This document shows positions 34,260 through 42,631 of a stretch of DNA of 64,000 bases, one piece after another. The notes beneath the pieces were generated by a model, which was not told where the DNA came from, did not search any database, and saw only the letters and a list, made by a program, of their open reading frames with translations. Positions within the stretch are counted from its first letter, which is position 1. Each line of letters opens with the position of its first letter. Source of the DNA: JANYHF01 sp963732765 (GTDB lineage: Bacteria; Pseudomonadota; Alphaproteobacteria; Rhizobiales; Hyphomicrobiaceae); contig CAVTAS010000008.1 of the NCBI GenBank assembly GCA_963732765.1, forward strand, positions 682,001 through 746,000, given 5' to 3'. A program made the position numbers and the translations under genes.

Positions 34260-34985
34260 CTGCGCTCCGCCCTGCGGCACTTCGATATCCAGCACCGGCG
34301 GCGCGTTGTCGTACTTCTTGATATTCGGCGTCGGTTCGTCCTTGGGCACGGGCAGGCAGATGAACGCGCCGTTCACGCCGTGGCGGTGCGGCCCCGGGCA
34401 GGCCGCGAGCTGGGCGGGCGTTTCGGTTTCCGGCGCCACCGTCGATCCTGGCGGCAGCGGGCGTAAGGCCAGGCCGAAAAACATCACCCCCACCGCCAGC
34501 AGCCAGCTTGCCGCGATGCGGGCCGGGATGGTGAGCCAGGGGCGCCAAAGCCGGGCGGCGGCGAGCGCCGGGAACAGCACGAGTTGCGCGCCGCCGGCCG
34601 CGGTGCCGAGCGCGAACATCGGCCCGGCGTCTTCGGCGCGAGCGAGCAGTCCCAGATGAGCGCCCAGCAGCAGCGCCGAGGCCGGCACGACCGCGGCGGC
34701 CAAACGCGTCCCGCTGGCCATCAGTGCCAGGCCCGCCGCCAGAAACGCGACCGGCGCTCCGAAGGCAGCGAGCGGCAGGGCTGCAGTGGGCAAGGCCAGC
34801 GCGATCAGCGCCCAACCGGAGATGATCAGTCCTCCGCACATCAGCGCCCGCCGCCAATCAAGCCGCCCGAACGCGAGCCCGAGCGCGGCCAGCGGTACGG
34901 ACACTTGCACGCTGAGCAAGGCATGCAGCGCGCCATTGTCGAACAGGGAATAGCCCGGCGCGACGATGTGGGCGGGGAGCAGCAT
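34257..34985 (-). CDS. Membrane protein of unknown function in the zinc locus (possible second HupE/UreJ-like protein)
   Basis: This 242-residue protein has about six predicted transmembrane helices, rich in Ala, Leu and Gly (residues about 20-190). It ends in a roughly 50-residue polar C-terminal tail containing two Cys and a PGPHRHG motif that could bind metal. The N-terminal NGALHALLSVQVSVPLAALG resembles the start of UreJ-type permeases, so a distant HupE/UreJ relation is possible. The ATG at 34985 overlaps the hupE stop (TGATG), so the two are translationally coupled. Its last codons reach into a GGGGACAG repeat, so the final residues may be repeat-derived. Function unknown; metal handling is inferred from context. 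Confidence 0.65.
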   Translation of the reverse strand: MLLPAHIVAPGYSLFDNGALHALLSVQVSVPLAALGLAFGRLDWRRALMCGGLIISGWALIALALPTAALPLAAFGAPVAFLAAGLALMASGTRLAAAVVPASALLLGAHLGLLARAEDAGPMFALGTAAGGAQLVLFPALAAARLWRPWLTIPARIAASWLLAVGVMFFGLALRPLPPGSTVAPETETPAQLAACPGPHRHGVNGAFICLPVPKDEPTPNIKKYDNAPPVLDIEVPQGGAQ

Positions 34986-35581
34986 CAGCGCACCAGCAGG
35001 GACAGGAAGTACACGCCGCAAAGCGCGATCAGCCCGCCCGCGGCCCGTCCCGCAAGGCCGTTCAGCGCTTTGCCGAGCAGGAGGCCGAAGCCGATGCCGG
35101 CGACGTGGATGAGCCCGGTTGCCATCACGAAACCGATCCCGTAGGCGGCGGGATCGGCTGATTTGGGCAGTTCCACCCCATGGGCATGGCCGTGGAAAAT
35201 CGCGAACAGGCCGACCACGGCGATGGAGATCCATTCGGCCGGCTTCCAGGCCGCCGCGATAGCTAAGCCCAGCACCAGAACAGACAGGCCCACCCACAAT
35301 TCCACATGCGGCAGCGGCACGCCGGCGAGCGCCAGCGTGCCGCCCACCGACATGATGAGCGGGAACACCACCGGCAGCTCCCAGACCGCGCGCCCGCCGA
35401 TCTGCGCCCCCCAGATCCCGACGGCGAACATGGCCAGCAGGTGATCGGGCCCTAGGATCGGATGCTGGAAACCGCTGAGGAAGCCGCCCAGCGTGCCGCC
35501 GGTATGGGCTAGCGCGGGCGTGGCGAAGAGGAGAGCTATTGCAATCGCAGCCAGCCCAACAATCAGCTGAAGGCCCAACAT
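34985..35581 (-). CDS. HupE/UreJ family metal permease
   Basis: This 198-residue polytopic membrane protein starts MLGLQLIVGLAAIAIALLFA, a cleavable-looking first helix ending in ALAHTGG. The family motifs are FQHPILGPDHLLAMFAVGIW, with histidines used in metal passage, and IFHGHAHGVELP in the middle. HupE/UreJ proteins transport nickel or cobalt in known cases. Here the gene follows znuA in a Zur-controlled-looking locus, so zinc or a substitute metal is plausible (inference). The ATG at 35581 is chosen because upstream in-frame sequence is repeat DNA. Coupled to the downstream membrane protein. Confidence 0.85.
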   Translation of the reverse strand: MLGLQLIVGLAAIAIALLFATPALAHTGGTLGGFLSGFQHPILGPDHLLAMFAVGIWGAQIGGRAVWELPVVFPLIMSVGGTLALAGVPLPHVELWVGLSVLVLGLAIAAAWKPAEWISIAVVGLFAIFHGHAHGVELPKSADPAAYGIGFVMATGLIHVAGIGFGLLLGKALNGLAGRAAGGLIALCGVYFLSLLVR

Positions 35582-35594
35582 TTCGTCATTGCGA

Positions 35595-35712
35595 CGTAGG
35601 CCGCGACCTGCCCAAAGTGCTGGTGTGCACTGGGGTCGTGCGCACGGCACAGCTGCGGCCCTGGCCAGATCCCGGCCTGCGCCGGGATGACGGGGGTTCG
35701 ATGGCTTCAAAG
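35595..35712. repeat. Degenerate intergenic repeat between znuA and hupE
   Basis: GC-rich sequence related to the CGTCATTCCCGC family: it ends in GATCCCGGCCTGCGCCGGGA followed by TGACGGGGG, an imperfect hairpin. It interrupts the metal operon. No gene is supported in 35582-35727. Confidence 0.45.
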
Positions 35713-35727
35713 GAGAGATCATCGCCG

Positions 35728-36672
35728 TCACTCCCCCGTCATGGCGGCAACCAGTTTGCCGATGTTATAATGCAACATGGCGAGATAGCTCGGCGCGGGG
35801 CCGTCGGGGGGCGACAGCGAGTCGGCGTAGAGCCGGCCGCCGTCGCTAGCGCCAGTGTCGGCCCGGATGGTCTCGATCAGGCGCGGGCTGGCCATGCTCT
35901 CGATGAAGACGGTGCGGATGTGCTGCCGCCGGATCTGGTCGATCAGCCGGGCCACGGCCGCCGCCGAGGGCTCCTGTTCGGTGCTCACGCCTTCGGCCGC
36001 CAGCACGTCCACCCCGTAGGCGCGGCCGAAATACGCAAAGGCATCGTGGCTGGTGATGATCTTGCGGCGATCCGGCGCGATGCCGGACAGCTGTTTGCGC
36101 GCGCCCTCGTCCAGCGCGTCGAGATCCGCGACCAATTTGTCCGCATTCGCCGTAAAATCGCCGGCATGGGCGGGATCGGCCTTTTTCAGCGCGAACTCGA
36201 TGGCGCGAACATAGAGCCCGCCATTGCGCGGGTCCTGCCAGGCGTGGGGATCGGGCAGCCCCTCGCCCACCTCGGCGGCCGGGCGGGGCGTCACATCCAT
36301 GCTGGCCGTGATGACCTCGCCCTTGGTTCCGGAGGCCTTGGCCAGCCGCATCATCCAGCCGTCGAACCCCAGGCCGTTGATGACGATGAGATCGGCACCG
36401 GCGAGTTTGGCGGCATCGGACGGGGACGGATCGAAGGTATGCGCATCGCCGCCGGGGCCGACCAGCGATGCCACCTCGGCATGGGGGCCCGCGACCTGGG
36501 CCACCATGTCGGCCAGGATGGTGAAGCTGGCGACGACTTTCAGCGGGGCGGCGTTGGCGAGGTTGGGGAGAAGGAGCACAGCCAGGGCGAGACTGGGTGT
36601 CAGGCACTTAACGCGCCTGCCCAACTTGCCATCCTTGGCCAGCTTCGGGGCTGCGCCGTAAATTCCTGACAC
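35728..36672 (-). CDS. znuA: Zinc/manganese ABC transporter substrate-binding protein ZnuA
   Basis: This 314-residue periplasmic cluster A-I (PsaA/ZnuA) binding protein has a hydrophobic signal core (LTPSLALAVLLLPNLANAAP) ending near residue 42. Metal ligand candidates are His in GGDAHTFDPSPSD, His in LPDPHAWQDPRNG, His in ITSHDAFAYFGRAYG and an acidic residue near the C-terminus. The charged, His-rich loop typical of enterobacterial ZnuA is absent, so metal choice between Zn and Mn rests on the Zur context. A GTG start directly abuts the znuB stop. Followed by hupE. Confidence 0.92.
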   Translation of the reverse strand: MSGIYGAAPKLAKDGKLGRRVKCLTPSLALAVLLLPNLANAAPLKVVASFTILADMVAQVAGPHAEVASLVGPGGDAHTFDPSPSDAAKLAGADLIVINGLGFDGWMMRLAKASGTKGEVITASMDVTPRPAAEVGEGLPDPHAWQDPRNGGLYVRAIEFALKKADPAHAGDFTANADKLVADLDALDEGARKQLSGIAPDRRKIITSHDAFAYFGRAYGVDVLAAEGVSTEQEPSAAAVARLIDQIRRQHIRTVFIESMASPRLIETIRADTGASDGGRLYADSLSPPDGPAPSYLAMLHYNIGKLVAAMTGE

Positions 36673-37560
36673 CTAGTGCTCCGTAGGCGACGTATGATAG
36701 TGCGGCGGCGGGAAGTACTTGCGGATCAATCCACCGTTGCGGCCGAACACGATGGAGCCGAAATAGGCCAATCCTGCGACCAAGATGATGGCAGGGCCGG
36801 CGGCAAGGCTCAAGTGATAGGACGCCAGCAGACCGATATAGCCCGAGGCAAACGCGATCAGGCTCGCGACCCAGAACAGGCCCAGCACATCGCGCGCCCA
36901 GAAGCGGGCAGCCGTTGCCGGCAGCATCATCAATCCGACCGCCATCAGGCTGCCCAGCGACTGGAATCCGGCGACCAGATTGAGCACCACCAGCCCCAAG
37001 AAGATGCCGTGAAACAAGGGGCCGTGGCCGCCTACGGCGCGCAAAAAGCCGGGATCGAAGGACTCGACGATCAAGGGGCGGTAGATGACCGCCAGCGTTG
37101 CGAGCGTTATCGCAGTGATCGCGGCGACCAGCAGCAGGGCCGGCATATCGACCGACAGAATGTTGCCGAACAGCACATGCAGCAGGTCGACATTCGAGCC
37201 CTTCGCCGAAACGATCAGGACACCGAGCGCCAGACTGGTGAGGTAGAAGCCGGCGAGGCTGGCGTCTTCTTTCAGGTGCGTCGCGCGCGACACCGCTCCC
37301 GCCAGCAGCGCCACCAGCAAGCCCGCAATCAGCCCGCCGAGCGACATGGCGGGTAACGACAATCCCGCGATCAGAAAGGCGATGGCCGCGCCGGGCAGGA
37401 TGGCATGGGACATGGCGTCGCCCATCAAGCTCATCCGGCGCAGCACCAGCAGCACGCCGATCGGGCCGCAGCCCAGCGAGAGCGCAAAGCAAGCCATCAG
37501 CGAACGGCGCATGAATCCGTAGGCAACGAAAGGTTCGAACAGCAGATGATAGAGGGTCAT
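36673..37560 (-). CDS. znuB: Zinc/manganese ABC transporter permease ZnuB
   Basis: This 295-residue inner-membrane permease of the ABC-3 family has about eight to nine helices. Typical blocks are FMRRSLMACFALSLGCGPIG, LLVLRRMSLMGDAMSHAILP (cytoplasmic coupling region) and HVLFGNILSVD. Its C-terminus PPPHYHTSPTEH carries three histidines that could sense or bind metal. It lies between znuC (244 bases upstream, interrupted by a repeat) and znuA (immediately downstream). Confidence 0.93.
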   Translation of the reverse strand: MTLYHLLFEPFVAYGFMRRSLMACFALSLGCGPIGVLLVLRRMSLMGDAMSHAILPGAAIAFLIAGLSLPAMSLGGLIAGLLVALLAGAVSRATHLKEDASLAGFYLTSLALGVLIVSAKGSNVDLLHVLFGNILSVDMPALLLVAAITAITLATLAVIYRPLIVESFDPGFLRAVGGHGPLFHGIFLGLVVLNLVAGFQSLGSLMAVGLMMLPATAARFWARDVLGLFWVASLIAFASGYIGLLASYHLSLAAGPAIILVAGLAYFGSIVFGRNGGLIRKYFPPPHYHTSPTEH

Positions 37561-37609
37561 GATATGGCGCCCAGCGACCCAAGCACAGTCGTGGCCTCCG
37601 CCGAACTGT

Positions 37610-37757
37610 CCGCCCCCAGCCCTTCACCCCCACCCCAACGCTCCACCGTCAAGGGGGAGGGGGTGGTCTGCCCGGGTTGGGGCGGCTGTCTCAACTTGCG
37701 CGAGTCGAATTCCGCTCCCCCCGGCGGGGAGGGGCTAGGGGTGGGGGGAGGAGCCAG
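37610..37757. repeat. GC-rich inverted repeats between znuC and znuB
   Basis: Stretches such as CCCTTCACCCCCACCCCAAC and GGGGAGGGGCTAGGGGTGGG face each other across about 100 bases. This is a different element from the CTCTCCCCC family but of similar style. No gene is supported in 37561-37804. Confidence 0.5.
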
Positions 37758-37804
37758 GCGGGAGCTCTGCTCTAGGCGCAACTCTTGCTGCTTGTTGGTC
37801 ACAT

Positions 37805-38593
37805 TCACGCGCGGCCTCCCGCCACCAGCGCCGGCATCGGGGCGGGAACGGTTTCGACGATGTAGCCGGCTGCGCTGAGGTTGGCGGCCGTGAGCACATC
37901 GCGTGTAGAACCCCAGGCGGTGCGGGCCTTGCTGAGCAGCAGCGTCTCGGGGAACGACTGGCGCACCTGGGCCAGATCGTGCAGCACGGCGACAATGGTG
38001 CGGCCTTCGGCATGCCAGTCTGCGAGCTTGAGCATCAGATCGGCCGTGGTCGTGGTATCGAGGCCGGCGAAGGGCTCGTCGAGCAGGATCAGTCCGGCGT
38101 CCTGCAGCATGAGACGTGCAAACAGCACGCGCTGGAATTGGCCGACAGAGAGGTGACCGATTGGGCGCTTATCGAGTCCCGACAATCCGAGGGCGTCCAA
38201 AGCCCCGTGGATGCGTCGCTTTCCGTCATCCGAGACGCGGCCAAACATGCCGGTTTCACGCCATAGTCCGAGCGCCACGGTATCGTAGACGCTGATCGGG
38301 AAGGTCTGATCGATGTTGGCGCGCTGCGGCAGGTAGCCGATGTGGCGGCGCGCGACGCCGGCGATCTCAATGTGGCCTTCGTCGGCGGGGATGGCCCCGA
38401 TGATGGCGTTGAGGAGTGTGCTCTTGCCAGCTCCATTCGGGCCGACAATGGCGGTGAGACTGCCGGCAGCGAACGTCCCCGACAAATGATGCACGGCCGG
38501 CACGCGGTCATAGGAGACCGTGAGATCCTTGATCGCGATGGCGCCGGGCTGGATCGCCACCGGTCGAGAGGGCAGTGTGCGGACGACCGTCAT
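37805..38593 (-). CDS. znuC: Zinc/manganese ABC transporter ATP-binding protein ZnuC
   Basis: This 262-residue ATPase has Walker A VGPNGAGKSTLLNAIIG (about residues 45-61), a Q-loop in IGYLPQRANIDQ, Walker B LILLDEPFAGLD and H-loop VAVLHDLAQV. The signature motif reads LSVGQFQRVLFARLML, with Val replacing the first Gly of LSGGQ, an accepted variant in a branch of metal transporters. The ATG overlaps the zur stop (ATGA). It energises the ZnuB channel. Confidence 0.92.
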   Translation of the reverse strand: MTVVRTLPSRPVAIQPGAIAIKDLTVSYDRVPAVHHLSGTFAAGSLTAIVGPNGAGKSTLLNAIIGAIPADEGHIEIAGVARRHIGYLPQRANIDQTFPISVYDTVALGLWRETGMFGRVSDDGKRRIHGALDALGLSGLDKRPIGHLSVGQFQRVLFARLMLQDAGLILLDEPFAGLDTTTTADLMLKLADWHAEGRTIVAVLHDLAQVRQSFPETLLLSKARTAWGSTRDVLTAANLSAAGYIVETVPAPMPALVAGGRA

Positions 38594-39108
38594 GGCTTGG
38601 CCCCCGAGCGATCCGTAGGCTGGCAGGAGCGGCAAGTGCCCTCGACCTCGAGCGTGCGGTGGCGCGGCTCGAAACCGGAGCGACGGGCGTCGGCGTCGAT
38701 CAGCTTGTCGAGCTTGCGGTCTTCAAGTTCGTCGGTGCGCCCACAACTGTCGCAGACCAGCAGCACGCAGTCGTGCCGGTGACCGGGATGGGCGCAGGCA
38801 ACGAACGCGTTGCGCGAAGCCAGGCGCGCGATCAGTTTGACCGCCAGCAGCTGCTCGATGGCGCGATAGATGGTCGGCGGTTTGATCGGACGCCCAACCA
38901 GCCGGGAGATCTCGTCGATGAGATCGTAGGCGCCGACCGGACGCGACTGTTCGGAGAGAATCGCGAACACCAGCTCGGGCATCGGCGCGAGCGGATCGCC
39001 AAGGCCAAGCGCATGGCGGCGGGCTCGCGCCACGGCATCAATGGTGCGCGGCGACAGGCGCTTGAGCAAAGTGGCAAGTGCCTCGGGCGTGAGCAGGCGG
39101 GCGGCCAT
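38590..39108 (-). CDS. zur: Zinc uptake regulator Zur (Fur family)
   Basis: This 172-residue Fur-family repressor has an N-terminal winged helix (LVFAILSEQSRPVGAYDLID, then KPPTIYRAIEQLL). The C-terminal dimerisation domain holds HPGHRHDCVLLVCDSCGRTD and a terminal EGTCRSCQPTD. The two CxxC pairs form the structural zinc site and the His-rich stretch is part of the regulatory site. Loaded with zinc it represses uptake genes. It is first in the operon with znuC, and a Zur-box-like palindrome lies 23 bases upstream, implying autoregulation. Confidence 0.94.
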   Translation of the reverse strand: MAARLLTPEALATLLKRLSPRTIDAVARARRHALGLGDPLAPMPELVFAILSEQSRPVGAYDLIDEISRLVGRPIKPPTIYRAIEQLLAVKLIARLASRNAFVACAHPGHRHDCVLLVCDSCGRTDELEDRKLDKLIDADARRSGFEPRHRTLEVEGTCRSCQPTDRSGAKP

Positions 39109-39130
39109 GGGGGTGAGATCTCTGGTTGCG

Positions 39131-39149
39131 TATGTTATTCTATATCATT
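39131..39149 (-). promoter_or_regulatory. Zur-box-like operator upstream of zur
   Basis: TATGTTATTCTATATCATT is an AT-rich imperfect palindrome in otherwise GC-rich DNA. It matches the pattern ATGTTAT-n-ATAACAT of proteobacterial Zur boxes with one or two deviations in the right half. Its position just before zur-znuCBA is where a repressor site would be expected. Confidence 0.65.
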
Positions 39150-39176
39150 GAAGCGAACGTGCAAGGGCGGTGATTT

Positions 39177-39328
39177 CGTCATTCCCGCGCAGGCGGGAAT
39201 CCATGCAAGCCAGCGTTAGGCAAGGTCGTTATGAGGGCGAAAGTGCCGTTTTTCTGGGCCTTTTCCGGGTATCGAACGTAAGCCAATCCGTCGGCATGCA
39301 TGGACTCCCGCCTACGCGGGAGTGACGA
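39177..39328. repeat. CGTCATTCCCGC-type intergenic repeat, copy 2
   Basis: TCGTCATTCCCGCGCAGGCG at the left and ACTCCCGCCTACGCGGGAGT followed by GACGA at the right are inverted copies. Each is linked to a GCATGCATGGA or CCATGCAAGCC segment, as in the copy at 28144-28294. It lies between zur and rarA. Confidence 0.8.
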
Positions 39329-39594
39329 GTACTAGCCTTTGAGTATCCACGGATAGTCGTGCGCATTGTGCGGAAGGCCCCTCCCGCTTCCCGGAACCTG
39401 ACGCGCCTCTTTGCGTGGCAGCTGTCCACGAGGCGAGGTCGCTGGATCCTCAGTCACTGGCGATGGAGGTCTCGATCTATGGCACTTATGGTTCCCAGGG
39501 ATGTGTCAGAGGACTTGCAGGGGAGGGGGGACCGAATGGCCTTCGCACACATCAAGATTGGCCCCCGCCGCGCAGCCCGCTACAGTGCCCGCCC

Positions 39595-40909
39595 ATGAGC
39601 ACCCTTTTCGAAGCAGCCGGCTTGGACGATGGCGCACCGCGGCCGCTGGCGGACCGCTTAAGGCCGCGCAAGCTGGCCGACGTGGTCGGGCAGGATCACC
39701 TGGTCGGGCCCGATGGCACGCTGACGCGCATGGTCGGAGCGAACCGGCTCTCAAGTATCATTTTCTGGGGGCCGCCTGGCACCGGCAAGACCACCGTGGC
39801 GCGGCTGCTGGCGGGGGAAACCAAGCTCGATTTCGAGCAGCTGTCGGCGATTTTTTCCGGCGTCGCCGAGTTGCGCAAGGCCTTCGACAAGGCCAAGGCC
39901 CGCCGCCAGGTCGGCAAAGGTACGCTGCTGTTCATCGACGAGATTCACCGCTTCAACCGCTCGCAGCAGGACAGTTTCCTGCCGCACATGGAAGACGGGA
40001 CCATCACGCTGGTGGGCGCAACCACCGAGAACCCGTCGTTCGAACTCAATCCCGCCGTGCTCTGCCAGCGCGCAGGTGCTGACCTTCAACCGTCTCGACG
40101 ATGCCGCGATGGAAAAGCTGCTGGTGCGAGCCGAGGCCCTGGAGGGCCGTCCCCTGGCGCTCGACGCCGAGGCGCGGGTGGCGATCAAAGGCATGGCGGA
40201 CGGCGATGGGCGCACCATTCTCAATCTCGCCGAAGAGGTGTTTGCAACCGCGGACAAGGGCGCCAAACCGCTGACGCGCGATGCCCTGACCAAGCTGGTC
40301 CAACGCCGCGCCCCGCTCTACGACAAGTCGCGCGATGGCCACTACAACCTGATCAGCGCCTTGCACAAATCGGTGCGCGGGTCCGATCCGGATGCCGCAC
40401 TCTACTGGTTGGCGCGCATGCTGGCGGGTGGCGAAAGCCCGCTGTTTCTGTGCCGCCGCCTGGTCCGGATGGCCGTGGAAGATATCGGTCTCGCCGACCC
40501 GCAAGCGCTGGTGCAGTGCCTGGCGGCGAAGGACACCTACGACTTCCTTGGCTCGCCCGAAGGCGAACTGGCGCTGGCGCAGGCCTGTGTTTATCTCGCC
40601 ACCGCGCCCAAATCGAATGCCGTCTACCGCGCCTACAAGGGCTCGATGCGCACCGCCAGGGAGCACGGCTCGCTGTCGCCGCCCAAGGTTATCCTGAACG
40701 CACCAACACGGCTGATGAAGGACGAGGGCTACGGCGCCGGCTACGAGTACGATCACGATGCGCCCGAAGCCTTCTCGGGCCAGAACTACTTTCCCGACGA
40801 ACTGCCGCGCGAGCAGTTCTACGACCCGCCCGACCGCGGCTTCGAACGCGAGATCAGGAAACGGTTGGACTATTGGGCGGGATTGCGGGCCAAGCGCGAG
40901 GCCACGTAG
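39595..40909 (+). CDS. rarA: Replication-associated recombination protein A (RarA/MgsA AAA ATPase), frameshifted
   Basis: The N-terminal half starts MSTLFEAAGLDDGAPRPLAD, with Walker A FWGPPGTGKTTVARLLAG, Walker B TLLFIDEIHRFNRSQQDSFL and sensor 1 VGATTENPSFELNPAVL. Near 40066-40074 the frame changes. It then continues QVLTFNRLDDAAMEKLL, then VRMAVEDIGLADPQALVQCL and the C-terminal YPDD-like QNYFPDELP with FYDP. Restoring two bases in the GCGC run (CAGCGCGCAGG) gives a 438-residue protein with the family's RAQVL junction. RarA is a clamp-loader-like ATPase acting at stalled forks and interacting with SSB. Its stop codon lies in the edge of the inverted repeat that follows. Confidence 0.87.
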
Positions 40910-40996
40910 GTTGGGTCAAGCCCTTGGGCGACCCAACATCCACGGGCGGTGCCAGCGACGAGCCGTTGGGTCGCGCAAGGGCTTGACCCAACCTAA
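40906..40996. repeat. TAGGTTGGGTCAAG palindromic element, copy 1
   Basis: Ends TAGGTTGGGTCAAGCCCTTG and CAAGGGCTTGACCCAACCTA are perfect inverted repeats around a roughly 45-base middle that contains a second pair (GGGCGACCCAAC with GTTGGGTCGCGC). The rarA stop (TAG, 40907-40909) and the DUF465 stop (TAG on the minus strand, 40993-40995) both come from the element's ends. Another copy lies inside a coding sequence at 55584-55672. Confidence 0.85.
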
Positions 40997-41199
40997 GCGA
41001 TGATATCGGGATGCAGCCTGGCTTCCAGCAGCTTCATCTCGTCCTTGATTTTCAGCTTCTGCTTTTTCAACCGGCGCAGCGTCAGCTGATCGGGCGCGCC
41101 GTTGGCCTCGATGGCCGCGATGGCGTCGTCGAGCTGGCGGTGCTCAAGCCTGAGCTGGCTCAGCTTGTCGCGGATCGAGCGTTCGTCGAAGGTGGACAT
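40993..41199 (-). CDS. DUF465 family protein (YdcH-like)
   Basis: This 68-residue, mostly helical, highly charged protein shows DKLSQLRLEHRQLDDAIAAI followed by LRRLKKQKLKIKDEMKLLEA, the DUF465 pattern. Family members are small cytosolic proteins of unknown function. The ATG at 41199 is preceded by a GGGGG-type ribosome site; a much longer in-frame reading upstream has no family similarity. Between this gene and the TPR gene (41200-41475) I see nothing else. Confidence 0.88.
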   Translation of the reverse strand: MSTFDERSIRDKLSQLRLEHRQLDDAIAAIEANGAPDQLTLRRLKKQKLKIKDEMKLLEARLHPDIIA

Positions 41200-41475
41200 T
41201 GCGGCAACGCCCCCTTTCGGCGTTTGAGAATCAGTGATGACCGCAAGTATCCCAACTGCGGTAGCCGAGACAAGCATGGCGCCGCCGCTACCTGGTGCAC
41301 AAATGCGCCAACGGCCCTCAATCGGCCGCTCGTGCACAGTCCATGCGCCCAGGCGATTTGGCAAAGCCTTGCAAACTTTCGTAGATTGCAGACCGAGTCG
41401 AGGCGTCCGTCGTGCGTCGTCCCGGCTTACGGCCGCAGTTCAGGGCGGCACTGACTGGCAAAGGCGCAATCGACG

Positions 41476-42489
41476 ATGAAATGGCCCCTGCTCGCATGTC
41501 TGCTGGCGGTCCTGCCCGTCACCGGCGCCTGGGCCGGCGATTTCGCGCTGTGCCAGCAGAGCGTCGACGCCGAACTGAAATACGATGGCTGCACGGCGTT
41601 GCTCACGCGCGATCCGAAGTTCGCCGAAGCCTATAGCGGGCGTGGTCTGGCGCTGGTCGCGATGGGGCAGACCGAGCGCGCCATTGCCGACTACAGCTAC
41701 GCCATCAGCCTCGATCCGGCGTTGATGGTCGCCTATTACAACCGTGGGCTGAGCTATCTGGACATCGACAAACCGGCCTTGGCGGTTGACGATTTCGAAA
41801 GTGTGATCGCGCGCGATCCGGGCGATGCAACGGCCTTCAACGGGCGGGCCATGGCCTATGCGGCGCTGGGCAAGTTCGATGAAGCCGAGGCGGACTTCAC
41901 GCGCGCCATCGATCTCGATCCGCTCTATACACGCGCCTACATCGGGCGGGGCAATCTGACCCTGTCGCGCCGGTTGTTCGATACCGCGCTGAAAGATTTT
42001 GACCGGGCGTTGGCGGTGGATCCTGGCAATCAGGATGCCATTCTGGGGCGCAGCTACGCCGTTGCGGCGTCGTTGCCGGTGGAGTTGGAGGCGGTCGGAT
42101 CGACCACACCTCTGGCCGGCGAAACAGACGCCAACTCGGCAACGGCGCCGGCCATCGAGCCAGGGCCGCCCACGGTTGCCAGGGCAAGCCGGACAAAGGC
42201 GAAGCGGTTGGCGACGCTGCCTAAGCCCGGCCCCCGCTTGGTGCGCGCTCCGGTCAGGATCGTGAACCTGAAACCCGAACAGGCTCCCGCCGACGGACCA
42301 GGCATCGCCAAGCTCCCGGTCAGCAAGGCGCCGGTTGCCCGCCCCGTGGCCGCGAGCAAGCCAGCCGCGGTCGCCAAGGCGACGAAGCCGAAGCCGGGCA
42401 CGGCCGCAAAGCCGGTTTTCAACCCCTCGTTGTTGGAGCGCAGCTGCAACAACTACCAGGGCGAGCCGTGTGCGGTGAGCAGCAAGTAG
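41476..42489 (+). CDS. Secreted tetratricopeptide-repeat protein
   Basis: This 337-residue protein has a signal peptide (MKWPLLACLLAVLPVTGAWA, cleavage after AWA). About four TPR units span residues 45-190: EAYSGRGLALVAMGQTERAI, VAYYNRGLSYLDIDKPALAV, TAFNGRAMAYAALGKFDEAE and RAYIGRGNLTLSRRLFDTAL. A long Ala/Pro/Lys-rich tail (200-320) is probably unstructured and ends in a Cys-containing C-terminus (LERSCNNYQGEPCAV). TPRs mediate protein contacts; no enzymatic domain is seen. The gene is solitary, so the partner is unknown. Confidence 0.85.
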   Translation: MKWPLLACLLAVLPVTGAWAGDFALCQQSVDAELKYDGCTALLTRDPKFAEAYSGRGLALVAMGQTERAIADYSYAISLDPALMVAYYNRGLSYLDIDKPALAVDDFESVIARDPGDATAFNGRAMAYAALGKFDEAEADFTRAIDLDPLYTRAYIGRGNLTLSRRLFDTALKDFDRALAVDPGNQDAILGRSYAVAASLPVELEAVGSTTPLAGETDANSATAPAIEPGPPTVARASRTKAKRLATLPKPGPRLVRAPVRIVNLKPEQAPADGPGIAKLPVSKAPVARPVAASKPAAVAKATKPKPGTAAKPVFNPSLLERSCNNYQGEPCAVSSK

Positions 42490-42631
42490 ATGGGCATGCG
42501 GAGCGCGTGTCCCAGTCTTGAACTCTCCGTCACCCACAATTGACCCCCAATTGACCGCCAATAAACGGACTTGTCAGGCTTGGTGCCGTACTGTGTCCGG
42601 GACTTGACGCGACCTTCCCGGAGACCGGTCC

